DNA of 7,638 nt, from NCBI GenBank assembly GCA_002348225.1, contig DEAP01000054.1, forward strand, positions 1-7,638. Direction: 5' to 3'. Each line of letters opens with the position of its first letter. The first letter of the stretch is position 1. This DNA comes from Dehalococcoidia bacterium UBA2979 (GTDB lineage Bacteria > Chloroflexota > Dehalococcoidia > UBA2979). The translations under genes were made by a program, and so were the position numbers. This document shows, one piece after another, positions 1-6,970 of the stretch. The notes below the pieces were generated by a model, which was not told the origin of the DNA, did not search any database, and was given only the letters and a program-made list of their open reading frames with translations.

Positions 1-2178
1 CCAGCAGAACTTGATCGATACGTATCGGGTCCACTTAAGGACAGTATTGCTTGTCCTCAAATATTTATTACAAACTTTGGTCGGCAAGGACCATATAGAA
101 ACTACGAAGGAACATCAGCAACACTTAACGCCATGGGTAGCTATACGTGGCTTTCTGGCGATCCTGGAAGAGAGCCGTTGACTCTCCCATCCGAATACTG
201 CTACTACCAAGCAGGAAGCTACGCTTACGTGCTGGGGCTTTCCGAGTTGCTATATGGAAAAAACAACTCGATTATCGATATCTCAGTTTTTGAAACGCTT
301 GCGTCTCTCCATCAGTTCACCGATACGATGTGGATATTTGATAAACAGGTTCGTTCAAGGCACGGGAATCGATTTCAAAATTTGTGCCCGACTACTCTCT
401 TGCCTGCACAAGACGGATGGGTGGGTTTCAATATTCTTCCGAATTTCTGGCCAGCATTTGCTTTATGGGTGGGCGGTACAGAGCTTGCTGAGAAAGAGGA
501 GTGGTTACTGAACACAGACCGAATGCGCTATGAAGATGAAATAGAATCAATCATCAGGGATTTCCTGAAGGATAAATCAGTCAGAGACGTACTGAAGGAT
601 GGCCAGGAAACCTGGAGGGTTCCTGTAGGGATTTCGGTCCCTCTTTCCCAGGTGTTCGATGATCCACAACTAAAGCATAGAGGTTTTTTTAAGCCTATTG
701 ATGGCCTCGAGAATGTTCAAGCACCTATATCTCCGTTCACTATTTCTGGATTTCAAGCACAACCGGACGAACAGTTGATGCCTTTCACAAATTTTGAGGA
801 TATAAACATCCCGAGTGAAACTCCGGTCTCGGTAGATAAACCAAGCAATCCACAGGAAAGGCCACTTTCGGGTCTCCGTATTGCAGATATGACAAGAATT
901 TGGTCCGGACCAGTTTGTGCACGGATATTGGGCGATCTAGGCGCAGATGTGATCAAGATTGAAGCGCCGACTGGTCGTGGCCCAATGACCAGCCCAGTCG
1001 TGCCGCAGAATAGTGGAGTTCAGGAGCAGGACCTTGAAAAAGGTCAGTTATGGAATCGGCATAGTTTAAATAATAAATTGAATCGAAATAAACGGTCAGT
1101 ATCAGTTGACTTGAAGTCGGAAGAAGGCAGAGAGATTTTTCGTAAAATAGTACAGGATAGTGACGTCCTTATCGAAAATTTCAGTGTTCGTGCAATGCCG
1201 TCTCTCGGACTTGACTATGAATCATTGCGTGCAATTAATCCATCACTGATTTATATCGCGATGCCTGCCCTTGGTCGTGAAGGGCCCTATAAGGCGTACG
1301 TGGGCCTTGGCCCGAGCATAGAGCCATTGTCAGGACTGCCTGAAATCATGGGGTATAGCGAGACTGAACCGCGAGTAACATCAATGGCCCTGACTGATGC
1401 TGCTGCTGGTGTCACAGCTGCCACTGCCGTGCTCACAGCGTTGCAGCATCGTGAGGAAACAGGTGAAGGGAGTTTGGTCGATTTATCCCAATCTGAAGCG
1501 ATGGCGGCCTATCTCGGTGAATACTACATACAAACACAACTAGAAGGCACGGCGCCGTCACGGATTGGAAATGACAGTCCTAGTCATGCTTTTCAGGCAG
1601 TGCTCCGATGTGCTCCTCTCGCGACAAAGGAATTCAATAGCCACAAACCTACATCCGATCGGCCGTCTGATGTTCCCTTGACGGCGAATAGAGATGACGA
1701 ATGGCTAACAGTCACGTGCAGAGACGAGTCTGAGTGGATAGCATTTTCTGAATTCGCCGGAAAGGCATGGCATGAAAATGAATTGTTCCTGAGCCCGGAT
1801 GCGAGAAGACTCAATAGAAGTGCACTCATGCATGAGATGAATTTATGGTCGCGAGGTTTTGATAAACATGAATTACTGGACTCTCTGCAGAGTCAAGGAA
1901 TCCCGAGCGGGGCCGTGTTGTCCCCGCCTGAATTGCTCTCAGATCAACACCTAGAAGACACCGGATATTTTTCATATACCCAGTGGGCAACTGGCGAAGA
2001 ACCACAGAGTGACGGATTCCCAGTTATGTACGACGGGCGTCGACGGTATGACTGGTGGTCTGGTCCGCCAGCACTCGGCGAGGCGAATGAAGAAATCCTA
2101 TCGAGAATTGGATATTCTGATTCAGAGATAGAAACCTTCTTTGAGCAGGGAATAATTGTTGACAAGCCACCCGTATAG
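1..2178 (+). CDS. Tandem-fused family III (CaiB/BaiF-type) CoA-transferase, 5'-truncated
   Basis: Family III CoA-transferases move CoA between acyl groups in the cytoplasm through an aspartyl-CoA thioester. Frame 1 is open from base 1, so the gene starts before the window and the ATG at 133 is internal: codons 1-44 already carry family sequence (ITNFGRQGPYRNYEG). The visible 725 codons hold the C-terminal part of one half (codons 1 to about 270) and a complete second half from codon 289, starting with the typical LSGLRIADMTRIWSGP followed by GDLGADVIKIEAP. The second half keeps the expected catalytic Asp (codon 466, bases 1396-1398, in LTDAAAGVTAA) and a following TGEGSLVDLSQSEA. At the equivalent place in the first half, aligned on the next Gly, there is Tyr (codon 68), so that half may be catalytically dead. 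By comparing the halves I infer about 110 residues are missing and a full length near 835. Substrate cannot be told from sequence. The family call is firm; the specific role is open. Confidence 0.93.
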   Translation, partial: PAELDRYVSGPLKDSIACPQIFITNFGRQGPYRNYEGTSATLNAMGSYTWLSGDPGREPLTLPSEYCYYQAGSYAYVLGLSELLYGKNNSIIDISVFETLASLHQFTDTMWIFDKQVRSRHGNRFQNLCPTTLLPAQDGWVGFNILPNFWPAFALWVGGTELAEKEEWLLNTDRMRYEDEIESIIRDFLKDKSVRDVLKDGQETWRVPVGISVPLSQVFDDPQLKHRGFFKPIDGLENVQAPISPFTISGFQAQPDEQLMPFTNFEDINIPSETPVSVDKPSNPQERPLSGLRIADMTRIWSGPVCARILGDLGADVIKIEAPTGRGPMTSPVVPQNSGVQEQDLEKGQLWNRHSLNNKLNRNKRSVSVDLKSEEGREIFRKIVQDSDVLIENFSVRAMPSLGLDYESLRAINPSLIYIAMPALGREGPYKAYVGLGPSIEPLSGLPEIMGYSETEPRVTSMALTDAAAGVTAATAVLTALQHREETGEGSLVDLSQSEAMAAYLGEYYIQTQLEGTAPSRIGNDSPSHAFQAVLRCAPLATKEFNSHKPTSDRPSDVPLTANRDDEWLTVTCRDESEWIAFSEFAGKAWHENELFLSPDARRLNRSALMHEMNLWSRGFDKHELLDSLQSQGIPSGAVLSPPELLSDQHLEDTGYFSYTQWATGEEPQSDGFPVMYDGRRRYDWWSGPPALGEANEEILSRIGYSDSEIETFFEQGIIVDKPPV

Positions 2179-2196
2179 GGGTTTAGGCTGTTACGA

Positions 2197-3171
2197 ATGG
2201 TGAATCCAGTTAGCAAAGCAATAGTATCGGTATCGGCTTGGGATCCAGGTTATGGAACTAATTTGGATTTCAAAGATTTCGGCGATTCTGATTCCGTCGA
2301 AATTGATGATTCGGTCGAATACATTGCTAGAGATTGGAGAGGTATTGAGACTGCATTACCTAGTGACCCACTTGATATTTTTTTCATTGATGGGATTCAA
2401 AGGATAGAAGCTCGTTTAGAGATTTTTGGTGAAAATGATGTGGTACCTCGAAGCGCTCTTCTAGGCGCTGTGGGGGCCGGTGTTGTCCACTGGGATCGGA
2501 GATTGATGAAATCTCGATTTAAGGAACTACTACATCGGCGACTGGTTGTTTTACCTGTAGGCGTAACACCAGAAACTTTGGGGAGTCTCGATAGTTCGTT
2601 GTTACCGTTTGAAATCAGACACTCTAAAGGGTCCGATTTCACTGACCTGCAAGATGCGATGCAAAAGCAAATGTCAGAATTGGAAGTATCACTGGCAAAA
2701 TCAATTGACTATGAGCCTGGGAGTCTGGTGATAGCTGATGGCAGGGTACGGCGGGATCATCCGGTATTTGTTGTTGGTTATATCAAAAGTAATGAGAGGC
2801 AATACCTTTCCGGTAAACCTGCCGAAGTTGTTCCAGAAATAAAGCTCGGACAGAGAACTCCAATTTTTCGTATTGAAGGCTCGTTCCCTCGTTTTTCTTG
2901 GTACATTCGTGTAGGGGACATATCAGGTGGTCATGGATGGCAAGGTATAGCTCGTCTCGAGGTATCCGCTGAGCTATCCATGGATGAGGTAGCTTCATAC
3001 GCGGCAATGACGACAGAGTATTTGCCTATTGCAGCACCCCCTCTTCATCTTGACCCGCGGGCACCACAAAATTTGATACCTATTGGTGCCCTCGAACGGG
3101 AGCTAAGACGTGGCCTGGGTGACGCGGAACTAGTGAATAGGAAACTGCGCGAAGCGGTGTACATGAGATGA
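2197..3171 (+). CDS. nurA: NurA-like DNA end-processing nuclease
   Basis: NurA is a metal-dependent 5'-3' nuclease that works with the HerA ring to resect DNA ends. The 324-residue product shows the family order. Near the N-terminus is an acidic motif, FIDGIQRIEARL, with Asp65. In the middle is LVIADGRVRRDHPVFVVGYIK (Asp181, Lys197), matching the second acidic motif and the following strand. An aromatic strand FSWYIRVGD lies at 233-241, and the C-terminal signature HLDPRAPQNL has His284, followed by an IGALERELRRGLGD helix. I read Asp65, a Glu near 161-163, Asp181 and His284 as likely metal or catalytic residues, by family analogy. Motif I is usually DGS; here it is DGI. There is no signal peptide or membrane segment. 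The start follows a weak TAGG at 2184-2187. The gene sits 18 bases after the CoA-transferase and 9 before herA, so it is probably co-transcribed with both. The herA neighbour strongly supports the call. Confidence 0.85.
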   Translation: MVNPVSKAIVSVSAWDPGYGTNLDFKDFGDSDSVEIDDSVEYIARDWRGIETALPSDPLDIFFIDGIQRIEARLEIFGENDVVPRSALLGAVGAGVVHWDRRLMKSRFKELLHRRLVVLPVGVTPETLGSLDSSLLPFEIRHSKGSDFTDLQDAMQKQMSELEVSLAKSIDYEPGSLVIADGRVRRDHPVFVVGYIKSNERQYLSGKPAEVVPEIKLGQRTPIFRIEGSFPRFSWYIRVGDISGGHGWQGIARLEVSAELSMDEVASYAAMTTEYLPIAAPPLHLDPRAPQNLIPIGALERELRRGLGDAELVNRKLREAVYMR

Positions 3172-3173
3172 GG
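3170..3173 (+). promoter_or_regulatory. Ribosome binding site of herA
   Basis: GAGG lies seven bases before the herA ATG at 3181 and overlaps the nurA stop codon (TGA, 3169-3171). Because the site sits on the nurA stop, translation of herA is probably coupled to that of nurA, which suits two proteins that form one complex. The overlap is seen directly; the coupling is inferred. Confidence 0.6.
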
Positions 3174-3180
3174 ACTAGGC

Positions 3181-5037
3181 ATGAGTGAGCAAGAAGCTGG
3201 CACGGACCGAGTCGGGAGAGTAGTGGGTGACAGTCGCACAAATACCCAGGAATTCAGAGTCATCGTCGATGATGAAGCTTATCTGGCAGTGGACGACTTG
3301 GTCGTGGTCTATTCAGATGTCCCTGGGCTCGAATCACCTCTAGCTACATACGGAGTAGTTACAGAAAGTGAGTCAACGTATGAAGGAGTTAGTTATGAGA
3401 CAGACGTTCGTCGCATAGGTGACTCCGGAGTTCTTCCAGCTGAGCGAATTCGAACCGCTAGCGTGTCCATTACTCGAATGATCCCTGAGGTTTGGACTGC
3501 TCCACTGGCTGGTGAAGTCGTTAATCGTGCGACTGGACCTTCGCGGGATGATGCATTGTATGTCGATGATATGGGCAGATCGATGCCCGTAGGACTGGCG
3601 AGAGATGGCTCACCCGTCTATTTAGATCTAGATTTTTTTGATGGGACCAAGGGCGGTCACATGTCGATCAGTGGAGTATCAGGAGTTGCTACGAAAACAA
3701 CTTTCGCATTTTTCTTTCTGCGGATGCTTACCGGGGGGTCTTACAAGAGAAAGACTACAGATGATCACGATATGATTGGTCACTCTTTACAAAATACTCG
3801 CATCTTAGTCTTCAATGTCAAAGGACAAGATCTCCTATGGCTTGACAAACCTAGTTTGGAATTTTCTGATATAGATAGAGAAATGTGGGATAAGCTTGGG
3901 GTCGAACCAACTCCGTTCCAACTCGTTCAGGCCAGTGATGAAAGCCAGGCTAGCTTAAAGCCAAATATTCCGTCAGTTTCTTTTTGGGCCCCACCGAGGG
4001 GTGATTCATCTGTCGACTCGGTGTTGCCTAACGCTAATCGCACTGGAGTGACTGCCTTCTACTGGACTCCGCGAGAATTCATTGATAAAGGTCTCCTTCA
4101 GTACGTTTTCACTGATGCTTCAGATTCCAGGAATCAGTTGCAGTTCCTTCTAGAGAGAGTTCAGGCTCAGCTACGCCGTTGGGCAGTAAATGTCGCAGGG
4201 ACGAATGGGGCTGTAGTCCTCAGGCATCCTTCTGAACGGGAGAGCTCCCAGGAAGGCAATAAGGCGGTGGCTCCAAGATCGGGAGAGCAGCAAATACATA
4301 ATTTAGAGGAAATGGTCTCCGTGGTTCGAAGTTACATTGACCCGGACGATATTGATCCCCATCCCGACTGGGTTGGGAGCATTGAGCGGGGTACAGTACT
4401 GGCGTTCCTTCGGCGTCTCGAGGCGGCATCCCGTCCGAATCGATTAGGGTCTTTGGTGAGATCTGGGTCTCAGCAAAGCATTAATAGGGATCTCGCAACA
4501 GTTACTGTCGTAGACATTAATTCACTTCATGAATTGGCACAGCGATTTGTAGTTGGCGTTTTACTGAAAGACACATTTGAAGAAAAGGAAGAGACCGGAA
4601 AGCGAACTCCTCTGTCAATCATTGTGCTTGATGAAATGAATAAATATGCTCCGGCACAGGGGGAAAGTCCGATCAAAGACATGTTGATTGACATTGCTCA
4701 GCGGGGACGTTCGTTGGGAGTTTTGCTGATAGGTGCTCAACAAAGTGCCTCGAGAGTGGCGCCAGATGTGATGGAGAACGCTTCAATACGAGTCGCTGGA
4801 CGACTAGATCCGGCAGAATCTGAGAGGAATCAATATGGATGGATGTTGCCTTCTACCAGAGCGAGAGCAAAACTCCTGAAGCCCGGAACCATGGTTCTTG
4901 GCCAACCTGCGGTACCGTTACCAGTGGTCTTGAATTTTCCTCGAACACCATGGGCTACTAGAGCAGAGGAGCGAGCAGCAGAAACTGATACCGACCTGTT
5001 TGAGAATTTGGATTCTTCTTTGTCAGAAGATATTTAG
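3181..5037 (+). CDS. herA: HerA-like hexameric DNA translocase ATPase
   Basis: HerA forms an ATP-driven hexameric ring of the FtsK/HerA class that pushes DNA through or towards NurA during end resection. The 618-residue product has a beta-rich N-terminal HAS-barrel-like region (about residues 10-95, beginning GRVVGDSRTNTQEFRV). It is followed by a P-loop at 165-174, GVSGVATKTT, with Lys172. This is the non-canonical form I associate with bacterial HerA-like proteins: Thr, not Gly, precedes the Lys. Walker B is IIVLDEMNKYAP with Asp484-Glu485. It is followed by AQRGRSLGVLLIGAQQ (506-521), carrying a candidate arginine finger and a sensor-like polar pair, and by the C-terminal KLLKPGTMVLGQPAVPLPVV. 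A long mostly helical stretch lies between the P-loop and Walker B (roughly 300-440). No membrane segment is seen. The start is well placed, with GAGG seven bases upstream. Adjacency to nurA makes a NurA-HerA complex very likely. An anti-phage role, known for some HerA systems, cannot be excluded. Confidence 0.9.
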   Translation: MSEQEAGTDRVGRVVGDSRTNTQEFRVIVDDEAYLAVDDLVVVYSDVPGLESPLATYGVVTESESTYEGVSYETDVRRIGDSGVLPAERIRTASVSITRMIPEVWTAPLAGEVVNRATGPSRDDALYVDDMGRSMPVGLARDGSPVYLDLDFFDGTKGGHMSISGVSGVATKTTFAFFFLRMLTGGSYKRKTTDDHDMIGHSLQNTRILVFNVKGQDLLWLDKPSLEFSDIDREMWDKLGVEPTPFQLVQASDESQASLKPNIPSVSFWAPPRGDSSVDSVLPNANRTGVTAFYWTPREFIDKGLLQYVFTDASDSRNQLQFLLERVQAQLRRWAVNVAGTNGAVVLRHPSERESSQEGNKAVAPRSGEQQIHNLEEMVSVVRSYIDPDDIDPHPDWVGSIERGTVLAFLRRLEAASRPNRLGSLVRSGSQQSINRDLATVTVVDINSLHELAQRFVVGVLLKDTFEEKEETGKRTPLSIIVLDEMNKYAPAQGESPIKDMLIDIAQRGRSLGVLLIGAQQSASRVAPDVMENASIRVAGRLDPAESERNQYGWMLPSTRARAKLLKPGTMVLGQPAVPLPVVLNFPRTPWATRAEERAAETDTDLFENLDSSLSEDI

Positions 5038-5045
5038 AGCTGGAT

Positions 5046-6872
5046 CTAATCTACTGCGACCGGTGCTCCACCTACCTGAGGCTCTAGATAGAGATCAATA
5101 TCGTCTACGAAGGACTCAATAATTTCTTCGTTCGAAGCTGTCCCATTTTGTGGGCTGTTCTGGATTTCTATTCCCAGCGAATCTGAATACCGTCTATATA
5201 GTTCGAGTGAGTCTCCATATTTTTGATGACCAGCAGTGTGCCTAGCACTCGCCATGAGGAGCTCATCGCGGAATGATGAAGAGCTCCGCTTATAATCCTC
5301 TATCATGCAAAGTCCGATTTCCTGATTGTGCGGGTCATTGCCCTGTTTCACAGCTCCCATTGCTAGTATTGCAATAAGCGATTCACGTTCGTGGCCTGCC
5401 TCGAGATACGCTTGTACATAGGCCACACTCGCATCCTGGTTCAGTACCATCATTGACTCGTCGATCTTATGGAGTAATTGCCGCGCCGACATTTGGTCGA
5501 CTCCCTCAGGAAGACGGAAGGAACGCGCTTGGAGTACTTTGCTGAAGCGAGAAGTTTGATGGCTCTGATAATTGTAGTCTGGCATATCACGAATCAGTCT
5601 TGCGCACTGGTTGATGAAATTTGCCGCCACATACAAAAGTTTAGTTTTGTGCTCATGTTCGAAATTTGCATAGAACCAGGCGAGCGTATTTGTATATTCG
5701 AATCCATGTTGTGGCATGCTGTACGCCGGAGGATCAGCTATCGCGAGCACAACTCTTGCCGAGGCTATCTGAATTGCATCAAGGATAGCTTTCGGAGAAC
5801 GACCTGCTTTCAATAAAATCGTGATCGCCTCAAAATAAGCGGCTTCCTCTTCCCTGAGAATCGAGCGAATTAAGGTTTCCTCTTCAATAGGTGATAAGGG
5901 GAGTTCTTGCGCGAATAAGCGTCGGTCGGTGTTAGTTGATTGCGTGGCAGCTAGTGAGGATGTGGGGGCTTCTTCCTCGAGCTGATTCAACATTATTTGA
6001 CCAGCTGCTTCGTAAGCTGAATACCACCTGGGACCAACCGCGATATCGGGGACGCTCGCATAGATCACATGGTGGGCATTATCCCAACCGATTCTGTTGC
6101 CAAGTTCGATAGCTGCTCTAGCTCGGAAACTTTTATGTCCGGTAGTGAAAGATCGGTTGTACATGATTCTGTCTTGAACATCCATAAGACCGGCGAAGAC
6201 CGTATTCGCAAGCAGATCCTTTCTTCTCGCAGTGTCTTCCCAGAGGCCCAGCCATTGTCTATAGGAGTTAGGTACGTCCCCTCGTTCAACTAGTTGAAAC
6301 CAGTCGGCAACACCCTCCTCAAAAGTCCCTTCTATGGGCTTTGGTTGTTCGTCGTTCCAATGCACCTCAGGGTCTAATGGCCCCTCAGGATATTTCGAGG
6401 CATCATAGACTCTTCTGCCGTAATGACCGGGCATTTTCCCTTTTAACTGATTCCAAATATCTAATCCAGTTGGTACGTACCAGACAGTTTGAGCCAATGG
6501 GAGGTGTTCGAAGTGCTTCGACATGTATCCCTCAAGTCGCAGAGTGGCCCCCCCTGAAAGCAAGCAATGGTCATTATTCACGAAGCGAACTATGCCCTGA
6601 TCAATCTTCTGGTGATAGGGGACGTGCGTGTAGGGAGCATGTGTTCTTACAGTCTCCGAAAGGATTTCAACTTTAGAGCGGCCCCGGTGAAGGAGCTCGT
6701 ATAGTGTGGAAGTGGCTGCGATTTGGTCGCGATCGATGATGTTTTCCCTAAGTTGCTCGTACGATTTCCGAGCCTCCTTATCGGTGATTGCTTCGGAGAT
6801 AGGTTCAAGCTCAGTCGGTGCCACCATTGTTTCTACCTTCACTACGTATATAACTTGTCTCGATGTCGACAT
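5046..6872 (-). CDS. Uncharacterised helical protein with internal repeats
   Basis: I do not recognise this 608-residue protein. It looks soluble and mostly alpha-helical, with no signal peptide or membrane segment. Three stretches share a pattern: a helix ending in (L/Y)(L/E)xxG, a second helix rich in Ile, Leu and Ala, then a His after Pro. They are LLHRGRSKVEIL with VPYHQK (Gly64, His87), LLKAGRSPKAIL with MPQHGFEYTN (Gly357, His389), and YLEAGHERESLI with DPHNQE (Gly493, His515). A further segment, GHKSFRARAAIELGNRIGW then DNAHH (245-268), has a similar character. An aromatic block WYVPTGLDIWNQL (131-143) and an acidic linker near 297-345 separate them. The layout faintly recalls helical questin-oxidase-like or Rieske-associated domains, but I would not assign it. 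The start at 6872 has only AGG upstream; Met16 (6827) has AAGG nine bases upstream and could be the true start. The gene converges on herA and diverges from sbcD. Confidence 0.8.
   Translation of the reverse strand: MSTSRQVIYVVKVETMVAPTELEPISEAITDKEARKSYEQLRENIIDRDQIAATSTLYELLHRGRSKVEILSETVRTHAPYTHVPYHQKIDQGIVRFVNNDHCLLSGGATLRLEGYMSKHFEHLPLAQTVWYVPTGLDIWNQLKGKMPGHYGRRVYDASKYPEGPLDPEVHWNDEQPKPIEGTFEEGVADWFQLVERGDVPNSYRQWLGLWEDTARRKDLLANTVFAGLMDVQDRIMYNRSFTTGHKSFRARAAIELGNRIGWDNAHHVIYASVPDIAVGPRWYSAYEAAGQIMLNQLEEEAPTSSLAATQSTNTDRRLFAQELPLSPIEEETLIRSILREEEAAYFEAITILLKAGRSPKAILDAIQIASARVVLAIADPPAYSMPQHGFEYTNTLAWFYANFEHEHKTKLLYVAANFINQCARLIRDMPDYNYQSHQTSRFSKVLQARSFRLPEGVDQMSARQLLHKIDESMMVLNQDASVAYVQAYLEAGHERESLIAILAMGAVKQGNDPHNQEIGLCMIEDYKRSSSSFRDELLMASARHTAGHQKYGDSLELYRRYSDSLGIEIQNSPQNGTASNEEIIESFVDDIDLYLEPQVGGAPVAVD
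5283..5432 (-). repeat. Internal protein repeat, copy 3 (residues 481-530)
   Basis: This encodes the third copy of the degenerate helical unit in the unknown protein: AYLEAGHERESLIAILAM, then DPHNQEIG with His515. The Gly-to-His spacing is 22 residues, close to the 23 of copy 1. Similarity is at protein level only; the DNA is not repeated. Confidence 0.4.
5643..5837 (-). repeat. Internal protein repeat, copy 2 (residues 346-410)
   Basis: This encodes ILLKAGRSPKAILDAIQIA, then SMPQHGFEYTN with His389 and, further on, HEH at 406-408. The Gly-to-His spacing is 32 residues, so this copy carries about ten extra residues in the loop. It is the clearest match to copies 1 and 3. Confidence 0.45.
6573..6710 (-). 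repeat. Internal protein repeat, copy 1 (residues 55-100)
   Basis: This encodes YELLHRGRSKVEILSETV, then THVPYHQKID with His87. It shares the xGRSxxxIL core with copy 2. It is the N-terminal copy in the unknown protein and is histidine rich (His78, 83 and 87). Confidence 0.42.
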
Positions 6873-6874
6873 CG
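6861..6874. promoter_or_regulatory. Perfect 14-base palindrome over the start codon of the unknown gene
   Basis: CGATGTCGACATCG reads identically on both strands and covers the minus-strand ATG (6870-6872) of the unknown gene. It could be an operator that would block transcription or initiation. It may equally be a by-product of the codons for Met-Ser-Thr-Ser. If Met16 is the real start, the palindrome would lie in the 5' leader, which would fit an operator better. Confidence 0.3.
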
Positions 6875-6935
6875 TAACCTGTTTTGTATAAGAATGTGAA
6901 GTGCGTAGATATACATTTCGCTGTCTGTGCGCGGG

Positions 6936-6941
6936 TATAAT
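6936..6941 (+). promoter_or_regulatory. Candidate -10 element of the sbcD promoter
   Basis: A perfect TATAAT lies 29 bases before the sbcD GTG, in the 98-base gap between divergent genes. Transcription would begin near 6948, leaving a leader of about 23 bases with the ribosome binding site. No good -35 box is seen at 16-18 bases upstream (the bases there are near ACATTT), and there is no TGn extension, so an activator or weak basal expression is possible. On the other strand, TATACA at 6885-6890 is a weaker candidate -10 for the unknown gene. Confidence 0.5.
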
Positions 6942-6959
6942 GGTCTATATCGTGACACT

Positions 6960-6964
6960 AAGGA
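6960..6964 (+). promoter_or_regulatory. Ribosome binding site fixing the GTG start of sbcD
   Basis: AAGGA lies six bases before the GTG at 6971. This spacing, and the fact that the SbcD motif order fits from residue 2 (KILHTSDWH), make GTG the start rather than any later ATG. Confidence 0.75.
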
Positions 6965-6970
6965 TTATTC

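Noticed and set aside
133..135. ATG at 133 as the start of the CoA-transferase
   Set aside because: The frame is open to base 1 and the 44 upstream codons carry conserved family sequence, so this ATG is internal.
2197..5037. Reading nurA-herA as a dedicated anti-phage system
   Set aside because: Some HerA proteins work in defence with Sir2 or DUF4297 partners, but here the partner is NurA and the neighbours are sbcD and metabolism, which fits DNA repair better. There is no other defence gene in view.
5035..5086. TAGAGC at 5035-5040 pairing with GCTCTA at 5081-5086 as a terminator between the convergent genes
   Set aside because: The stem is only 6 bases with a 40-base loop inside the opposite coding region, and no T-tract follows.
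5478..5816. 112-codon plus-strand open frame opposite the unknown gene
   Set aside because: The minus-strand frame is far longer and has coherent repeat structure; the plus-strand product shows no domain and no convincing ribosome binding site.
6908..6951. Inverted GATATA (6908-6913) and TATATC (6946-6951) flanking the sbcD -10 element
   Set aside because: These are six AT-rich bases in a TATA-rich intergenic region, with no extension on either side; chance is sufficient.
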